Shown here piece by piece: positions 42,809 through 48,146 of a stretch of 48,146 nt of DNA. Within the stretch, counting starts at the first letter, position 1, and every line of letters starts with the position of its first letter. Below the pieces are notes generated by a model. That model made no database searches. It worked only from the letters and a program-made list of their open reading frames with translations, and was not told where the DNA came from. Made by a program: the position numbers and the translations under genes. Origin of the DNA: Lentisphaeria bacterium UBA7640 (GTDB lineage: Bacteria > Verrucomicrobiota > Lentisphaeria > Victivallales > Victivallaceae); NCBI GenBank assembly GCA_002483765.1, contig DLIO01000038.1, positions 1-48,146 of the forward strand, given 5' to 3'.

Positions 42809-43729
42809 TTAAGAAAAGTTTAATTTGTCGGAACGAAATGCTTGTGCGAGTGCCAACGGCACTTGCGATTCAGCTTCGACCAAGCGTGATTGCATTTGAG
42901 TTACTTGCGCTCTCATCTCCTGCTCATTAGCGACAGCCATGGCGCGCCGCTCTTCAGCTTTAGCTTGCGCAATATTTTTGTCGGCATTAGCCTGATCGGT
43001 TTGAAGTTCCGCGCCAATATTTTTACCGACGTTGACATCAGCGATATCAATGGAAAGAATTTCAAATGCAGTGCCGGCATCCAAACCCTTTCTCAATACA
43101 GTTTTAGATATAAGGTCAGGGTTTTCGAGAACATCTTTATGAGAATTTGAAGAGCCGATAGTAGTAACAATTCCTTCACCAACTCGGGCGATAATCGTTT
43201 CCTCTCCAGCGCCACCGACCAAACGTTCAAGGTTGGCGCGCACGGTGACGCGTGCCAAGACAATCAATTGGATTCCGTTTTTAGCCACCGCGGAGATGTT
43301 CGGTGTTTCAATTACTTTGGGATTAACGCTCATCTTTACTGCATCTAATACATCACGTCCAGCCAAGTCAATAGCTGTGGCGCGCTGAATAGTTAGATTT
43401 AAACGGGCTTTATCAGCTGCGATCAAAGCTGCAACCACTTTTAAGACATGGCCTCCAGCCAGATAATGGGTTTCTAAAATATCAGCGGTAATGTCAATAC
43501 CGGCTTTACGCGCTTGAATTAGTGCGTTGACAATCACTTTCGGAGGAACACGGCGTAAACGCATACCAAGTAGCGCGAAAAAGCTTACTGGCACTCCTGC
43601 GAATATTGATGCTATCCAGTCCCTTAGCGGAATGAACGACAAGATAAAAATAAAGAAACCGAATGCCAGGATGACTAAAAAAATCATCACTGGCGCGACC
43701 ATAGCGATTATGGGGGGAAACATTAACAT
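42809..43729 (-). CDS. floA: Flotillin-like protein FloA, copy 2
   Basis: 306 residues. The same layout as copy 1: membrane hairpin (VMIFLVILAFGFFIFILSFI), SPFH domain (MRLRRVPPKVIVNALIQARKAG, VGGAGEETIIARVGEGIV) and Ala/Glu-rich coiled coil. It ends about 30 residues earlier than copy 1. The two are 19 bp apart and highly alike over the SPFH domain, so they arose by tandem duplication and may form mixed oligomers. AGGAGA lies 5 nt before the ATG at 43729, and the gene overlaps the end of nfeD by 7 bp. Confidence 0.92.
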   Translation of the reverse strand: MLMFPPIIAMVAPVMIFLVILAFGFFIFILSFIPLRDWIASIFAGVPVSFFALLGMRLRRVPPKVIVNALIQARKAGIDITADILETHYLAGGHVLKVVAALIAADKARLNLTIQRATAIDLAGRDVLDAVKMSVNPKVIETPNISAVAKNGIQLIVLARVTVRANLERLVGGAGEETIIARVGEGIVTTIGSSNSHKDVLENPDLISKTVLRKGLDAGTAFEILSIDIADVNVGKNIGAELQTDQANADKNIAQAKAEERRAMAVANEQEMRAQVTQMQSRLVEAESQVPLALAQAFRSDKLNFS

Positions 43730-45267
43730 AGGTTCTCCTGTTTGGATTTTTGGGAAATTATTACAATGATTTGACCGCCGCGAACGGCTAAAACTTCAAT
43801 ATCTGAATTGGGTTCAATGAAGCCTCCTTCAGTGACCACGTCATATCGTTTATCTTTGAACATGGCAATTCCTGCGGGGCGCAACATAGAAACTGCGATT
43901 CCTTTATCGCCAGGTTTCAGGTCGCTGTCTTCATGTGCGTTGTAACCATCTGAACTCAATTGAACAGTTTTTAAAGACAATCGTCCGAAAACTGGTTTGG
44001 TCAGATAGATTGCTAATATCATCATAATGCCGATGGCAGTAAGAAATGAAGTGCTTACGACATAAGTTGCGGTTTGGAGTTGTTCGAAGCCGAATGCCAT
44101 CACAAAAGACCCGACAACGCAAATAATGCCTAAAACTCCAATAATACCGAAGCCTGGAATTACAAAAATCTCCAGTAGTAACAAAATTAACCCAACTACA
44201 AAGACTACCATAGGCCCCCAGTCTGAAGCGCCAGAGGCAACGTGTCCAAGAAAAAACAGGGTCAGCATGGTCAAGCCGAGAATTCCCGGTACCCCGAAGC
44301 CTGGAGTTTTTATCTCCACAAAAATACCGACTAATCCCAGTGCGATTAGAATGCCGGCAATTGCTGGATAAGTTAGGAACGACACAACTTGCTCCCATCC
44401 GGTTTTCTCGATCTCAATTAATTCGCAATCACCAAGTTTAAGTTGCGATATAAGATCGTGACGGTCTTTGGCAATATAATCAATGACGTTCAGATTTTTG
44501 GCTTCTTTGGCCGAAAGGGTCAGTGGTGAAACTTTATCATGGTCAATACCATCAGTTTTTTTATCCAGTTTTTGGTAAGGATCAGCCATTGCACGGACAA
44601 CTCTGACTGGACGACCATTTTTCTCTGCTACAATTTGGAGTGCTTTAAAAAATACCGTTAGAAATTTTTGATTAAGGAGTTTTTCATCTGAAGCTGATGG
44701 TTTTGGAGCTTTCTGTAATTTTTTCAATAAATCATCTAAACCTAACGGTTGGCTGGGTAGCTTTTCTGGCTCATTGTTCTCTTTTTTAGGCTCAATTTTC
44801 TCTGTGGATTTAGTATCAGATTTTTCATTCTTAACGCGTTCAGTGACCGGTTTCGCGCCGCCTGTGCTCATGGAAATCGGCATGGCATCGCCAATCATTC
44901 CGTCTGGATTGATAGCGATTCTATTAGCTCCGAGAGCGATAATAGCGCCAGCGGAGATCCCATTAGGGTTAAGGTAGGCGATGGTGGGAACTTTTGATTT
45001 TGCCAATATTGATAGATATTTGTAAGCTACCATCACATTGCCGCCAGGAGTATCAAGTTCAAAGATTACCGCACGTACATTCTCTTTTTCGGCACGCACC
45101 AGCACTTTCTTGAGGAATAAAAGTTCATGCGATGAAATTTCTTTAAATTCGGTGAACTGAGGAACAAAAAAAACGGTTTTATTTGAATTCAGGTCGAATA
45201 ATTTTTTTTCTTCGGCAATTGAGCTAATAGCAATAATGCTTAAGATTAAAGCCAATACTTTCTTCAT
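43723..45267 (-). CDS. NfeD-family membrane serine protease (ClpP-class, long form)
   Basis: 514 residues from the ATG at 45267, with AGGTG 6 nt upstream (a GTG at 45276 lies in that site). Order: signal peptide (KKVLALILSIIAISSIA), ClpP-like protease domain, four to five membrane segments (about 305-440), and a C-terminal OB-fold NfeD domain. The nucleophile Ser is in NPNGISAGAIIALG and the partner Lys is probably in LLNQKFLTVF. A charged insertion of about 60 residues (Lys/Glu/Pro-rich) splits the protease domain. NfeD1b proteases are encoded beside stomatin/flotillin genes, as here, and cleave membrane proteins. It overlaps floA copy 2. Confidence 0.9.
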   Translation of the reverse strand: MKKVLALILSIIAISSIAEEKKLFDLNSNKTVFFVPQFTEFKEISSHELLFLKKVLVRAEKENVRAVIFELDTPGGNVMVAYKYLSILAKSKVPTIAYLNPNGISAGAIIALGANRIAINPDGMIGDAMPISMSTGGAKPVTERVKNEKSDTKSTEKIEPKKENNEPEKLPSQPLGLDDLLKKLQKAPKPSASDEKLLNQKFLTVFFKALQIVAEKNGRPVRVVRAMADPYQKLDKKTDGIDHDKVSPLTLSAKEAKNLNVIDYIAKDRHDLISQLKLGDCELIEIEKTGWEQVVSFLTYPAIAGILIALGLVGIFVEIKTPGFGVPGILGLTMLTLFFLGHVASGASDWGPMVVFVVGLILLLLEIFVIPGFGIIGVLGIICVVGSFVMAFGFEQLQTATYVVSTSFLTAIGIMMILAIYLTKPVFGRLSLKTVQLSSDGYNAHEDSDLKPGDKGIAVSMLRPAGIAMFKDKRYDVVTEGGFIEPNSDIEVLAVRGGQIIVIISQKSKQENLC

Positions 45268-45501
45268 ATTAAACACCTAGTGGGGAGATTTTCTGACAAA
45301 AATGACATAATAATAATAATCCAAACCAACTAGAATACAAACCAAGATTAATAATTTAATTTAGCTTATCTGTTAAAAATCAAATAAACTGTCCAGAATA
45401 ATTTCATATTTTATGTCCCGCTGCCAATGTTTTTCATCTGTTTGATGAAATGAATAAAAAACACAATAAAATTACATCTTGATAATAATATTTTCGGTTT
45501 C

Positions 45502-45530
45502 TTGACGTCTATTATGTGTGTAATCAAAAT
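45502..45530 (+). promoter_or_regulatory. Candidate promoter of the Rid-like gene
   Basis: TTGACG (45502-45507), 17-bp spacer, CAAAAT (45525-45530), 23 bp before the ATG at 45553. The 285-bp divergent gap (45268-45552) is otherwise AT-rich with no gene. Confidence 0.35.
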
Positions 45531-45552
45531 CAAATAAAAATTCAGAGGTTTT

Positions 45553-46614
45553 ATGAAAGATTGTGTAAGTTTTAAGATAATGGATGGTTTGTCTGAACTT
45601 TTTTATTGCATGGATTCCGTTTATAACCGAAACTTTCGTGATGAAGCCGAAGAGTTGGTTCATCGTTATCGGTCACGCAGTAAAAATACTTGGCCAGTTT
45701 TGATACGTTTTCACGTTAGTGATATCGCCAATCAATATAATGATCTTTGTGACATTCTCCGTAAATATGGAGTTGAAAGCGCGGCAATTATTGAGCAGAC
45801 GCCGTTGCGCGGTGGAAAACTCGCTCTCGAGGCATGGCATTATTCACGTCAACCCGAAAATTATCAAATTAAAATGTTTCAATCCTCGGTAACCGGAGTT
45901 TCAGGTAGTGAGACTCAAATGCGTTGCGAGTTCGAAAACCTTGAAAAAATGTTGCCCGTGAATGCCTCTGTATCGGCAAATATCATCAGGACGTGGATCT
46001 ATTGTCGCGATCTTGATAACAACTATGCTGGGCTGGTCAAAGCGCGCCGGGAACTTTTTACGCAATGGGGTATGACCGAAAAAACGCATTATATCGCTAG
46101 CACAGGAATTGAAGGTAAATCTTATCCTCATGATCGGTTAGTTCGAATGGATTCACTCGGAATTTTTGGCTTGGCTCCTGAACAGATCGAATATATGCAA
46201 GCACTTGAGCATCTCTCGCCGACTCAGATTTATGGAGTTACTTTTGAACGTGGAACACGCATCATTTATGGGAATTGCTCGTCCTACTTTATCAGTGGAA
46301 CCGCTAGCATTGATAAATACGGGAAAATTATGTACCCGGGCAACGTTGAAGCGCAATCCAGACGCATGCTGGAAAATGTGGAAGCATTGCTGAATAATCA
46401 CGATGCTCAGTTGCATGACTTAAAACAAGCGGTAATCTATTTGCGTGATGCAAAAGATAAAGATTTGGTTGAGTCATATCTACAACAATATCTTGACGAT
46501 GAGTGTACTTATCTGATTCTTCAATCGTCAATTTGTCGCCCTGGATGGCTTCTGGAAATAGATGGAATTGCTGTTAATAATCATGGCAATGAAAATTATA
46601 AGGCGCTACGATAA
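45553..46614 (+). CDS. Rid/YjgF-fold protein (two-domain, chorismatase-like layout)
   Basis: 353 residues, no signal peptide. The C-terminal half matches a YjgF/RidA fold: SYFISGTASIDKYGKIMYPG, QSRRMLENVEALL, then LKQAVIYLRDAKD. The N-terminal half has the segment NIIRTWIYCRDLDNNYAGL, a run ARRELFTQWG and HYIASTGIEG, which together resemble the layout of FkbO/Hyg5/XanB2-type chorismatases, enzymes built from two YjgF-like domains. RidA proteins (about 130 residues) hydrolyse reactive enamines. Whether this protein acts on chorismate, an imine or something else is open. AGAGG precedes the ATG. Confidence 0.65.
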   Translation: MKDCVSFKIMDGLSELFYCMDSVYNRNFRDEAEELVHRYRSRSKNTWPVLIRFHVSDIANQYNDLCDILRKYGVESAAIIEQTPLRGGKLALEAWHYSRQPENYQIKMFQSSVTGVSGSETQMRCEFENLEKMLPVNASVSANIIRTWIYCRDLDNNYAGLVKARRELFTQWGMTEKTHYIASTGIEGKSYPHDRLVRMDSLGIFGLAPEQIEYMQALEHLSPTQIYGVTFERGTRIIYGNCSSYFISGTASIDKYGKIMYPGNVEAQSRRMLENVEALLNNHDAQLHDLKQAVIYLRDAKDKDLVESYLQQYLDDECTYLILQSSICRPGWLLEIDGIAVNNHGNENYKALR

Positions 46615-46679
46615 TGTATTCAGACGGGATCCATCAACAATGCAAGCTTCGATAATGATAAATATCAGGAGAATTACAG

Positions 46680-48146
46680 ATGCTTAAATTAATTTTTGTT
46701 TCACTCGCCGTTATGATCGGCTCAACACTTTTTAGCGAAGATGTCTATCGGAAAACACATCATCCTCAAGCAAAATCAGAATTTGATTTTTTGCTGGAAA
46801 ATATTTGGAAAAAACAAAACATTACTCCAGCTCAAGAAGCATCTGATGCTGTTTTTGTAAGGCGCGCTTATCTTGATTTTTTAGGGCGGACACCGTCCGT
46901 GGAGGAAGCGAAATCTTATGTTGCCTCCGAAGAAAAAGATAAGCATGAACTTTTAATTGAAAACTTACTTGCTGATCATGACTTTGCTCTTTATTGGTCT
47001 ATGCGTTTTGGTGACGCTTTACGGATTAAGTCAGAATTTCCGATTAATCTGTGGCCAAACGCCGCCTACGCTTATACGAGAATAGTCTATGAGTTTTTAG
47101 GTAAAAACCAACCTTATGATCAGTTTGTTCGTTCTTTATTGCTTTCAGAAGGGAGTAACTTCAGACAGCCAGAAGTTAATTTTTATCGTGCGATGGCGGT
47201 TCGCTCGCCTGAAGGAATAGCTAATGCTGTTTCATCATTCTTTATGGGAAAGTCGCTAGTTGAATTACCTAGTGACATACAAAAAACGCTACCACAATTT
47301 TTTGAATGTGTAAAATATAAAAGTACCAAAGAGTGGAAAGAGGAGATTGTCTTTGCTGAACGTTTAGAAAACACGCGCAGTTTTTCATTGCCAAATGGCA
47401 AAATGGTTGTGGTTAAAAAGAACGGAGACCCGCGCGAGGCATTGTGTCACTATCTAATTGTGCAGGAAAATCCATATTTTGCTTCTGCGTTGGTTCAGCG
47501 TGTCTGGCGTTGGTTCTTTGGTGTCGAATTGGATGCCGGCGACACGACTTTGCGATTTTTAGCCGCTGATTTTAAGCGATCAGGTTATAACCTGAAATCT
47601 CTCTGTAAACTAATTGGCAACTCAAGCGCATATCGGGCCTCGTCGTTTTACGATGGCGATCTCGAGAAGGCGACCAAATTTCATGCGGTTTATCCGATAC
47701 GACGCTTGGATGCCGAGGTTCTTGATGATACGATCCGGTTGATTACTCAGACTCCAGCTAGATACTCCAGTGTGATTCTTGAGCCTTTCAGTTTTATTCC
47801 GCCGGACGCGCGTACTGTGGCACTTGCTGACGGTTCAATTGATAATTCATTTTTACTGTTATTCGGGCGTCCATCTCGTGACACCGGGTTGCCGAGTGAG
47901 CGGAGCAATGAAATTTCAATTAAGCAACGTCTTTTCCTGTACAATTCAGCAGATCTTTTTCGACGAGTGTCCAGAATTTCAGGACCAAAACGCAGGCCGC
48001 GGGAGAGTGTTGAGAATTATTACTGGCATTTTTATTCACGCCCGCCGACCGCGGAAGAATATAAGTTTCTCGTTGCGACGTTCAACAACCAAACAGAAAA
48101 GAAATGGTTGTTTTATGGGAATTTGCAGCAATTCCGAATGAACATG
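46680..48146 (+). CDS. DUF1549/DUF1553 (PSD1-type) secreted protein, 3'-truncated by window edge
   Basis: The frame is open from the ATG at 46680 (AGGAG 10 nt upstream) to the last base, giving 489 residues without a stop. Signal peptide MLKLIFVSLAVMIGSTLFS. DUF1549 follows directly (FVRRAYLDFLGRTPSVEEAKSY... and YWSMRFGDALRI), then DUF1553 (ENPYFASALVQRVWRWFFG, PIRRLDAEVLDDTIRL, FGRPSRDTGLPSERSNEISI). The usual CxxCHxHPxDxW segment after the FLG motif is replaced by FMGKSLVELPSDIQ, so the Cys-His site is lost. No N-terminal cytochrome domain is present. In related bacteria these genes pair with DUF1501 genes; a partner would lie beyond the edge. Function unknown, probably in the periplasm or at the cell surface. 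Confidence 0.85.
   Translation, partial: MLKLIFVSLAVMIGSTLFSEDVYRKTHHPQAKSEFDFLLENIWKKQNITPAQEASDAVFVRRAYLDFLGRTPSVEEAKSYVASEEKDKHELLIENLLADHDFALYWSMRFGDALRIKSEFPINLWPNAAYAYTRIVYEFLGKNQPYDQFVRSLLLSEGSNFRQPEVNFYRAMAVRSPEGIANAVSSFFMGKSLVELPSDIQKTLPQFFECVKYKSTKEWKEEIVFAERLENTRSFSLPNGKMVVVKKNGDPREALCHYLIVQENPYFASALVQRVWRWFFGVELDAGDTTLRFLAADFKRSGYNLKSLCKLIGNSSAYRASSFYDGDLEKATKFHAVYPIRRLDAEVLDDTIRLITQTPARYSSVILEPFSFIPPDARTVALADGSIDNSFLLLFGRPSRDTGLPSERSNEISIKQRLFLYNSADLFRRVSRISGPKRRPRESVENYYWHFYSRPPTAEEYKFLVATFNNQTEKKWLFYGNLQQFRMNM

Noticed and set aside
45268..45276. GTG start of the NfeD-type gene at 45276
   Set aside because: It overlaps the AGGTG site that serves the ATG at 45267, which begins a proper signal peptide.
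47779..48141. 120-codon plus-strand frame near the right edge
   Set aside because: It overlaps the DUF1553 coding frame, which has recognisable motifs to the last base.

Overview
The window looks like chromosomal DNA of a Gram-negative, anaerobic bacterium of the PVC group, most likely Lentisphaerota. Four things point there together: LPS genes (kdsA, kdsC, Lpt proteins) with an outer-membrane-style lipoprotein; a prepilin-type protein with an H-X9-DG motif; a DUF1549/DUF1553 (PSD1-type) protein; and an AT-leaning genome scattered with 'cacgaag / ttcgtggac' intergenic repeats. The assignment is inference from gene content, not from a marker gene. No rRNA, tRNA, CRISPR array, transposase or phage gene was recognised.

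Left part (1-15.5 kb): the 3' end of a giant repetitive surface/secreted protein runs in from the left edge, followed by a repeat-rich intergenic block. A leftward cluster follows: grpE-dnaJ-smpB, a lipoprotein with WP(L/F) repeats, and an ABC-F ATPase (uup). Divergently, radC overlaps a membrane-anchored metallo-beta-lactamase-fold hydrolase.

Accessory glycan island (15.8-25.3 kb, all leftward): an amidohydrolase, a duplicated DUF1284-type protein, two gene remnants, a GH20-like hexosaminidase, two tandem paralogous secreted TIM-barrel glycosidase-like proteins sharing an almost identical upstream promoter element, a prepilin-type protein and a ROK-like regulator with a consensus sigma-70 promoter. 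Related direct repeats lie at both ends of the island.

Core block (26.1-34.3 kb, rightward): kdsA-kdsC-(LptC/LptA multidomain protein)-lptB-hpf-ricT, a membrane protein with a HELCH motif, a NIF3-like protein and a small lipoprotein. This is an LPS precursor and export cluster resembling the proteobacterial kdsC-lptC-lptA-lptB-(rpoN)-hpf order, but with LptC and several LptA-like domains apparently fused.

Right part (34.4-48.1 kb): a CDF metal exporter, a Gfo/Idh/MocA oxidoreductase, thrC overlapping hydF, and convergently a 2-isopropylmalate/citramalate synthase. Upstream of the synthase is a complete attenuator-like arrangement: promoter, 37-codon leader rich in Ile/Leu/Val, then an intrinsic terminator directly before the gene's ribosome binding site. 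Next come a membrane-quality operon (NfeD-type protease, two flotillins, a small membrane protein), a Rid/YjgF-fold protein, and the 5' part of a DUF1549/DUF1553 protein cut by the right edge.

A 29-33 bp GC-alternating palindrome (core CGCGCGCATTATGCGCGCG) occurs five times, always between genes. The strongest leads are the leader-peptide attenuator, the LptC-LptA fusion, the palindrome family and the duplicated glycosidase promoter element.
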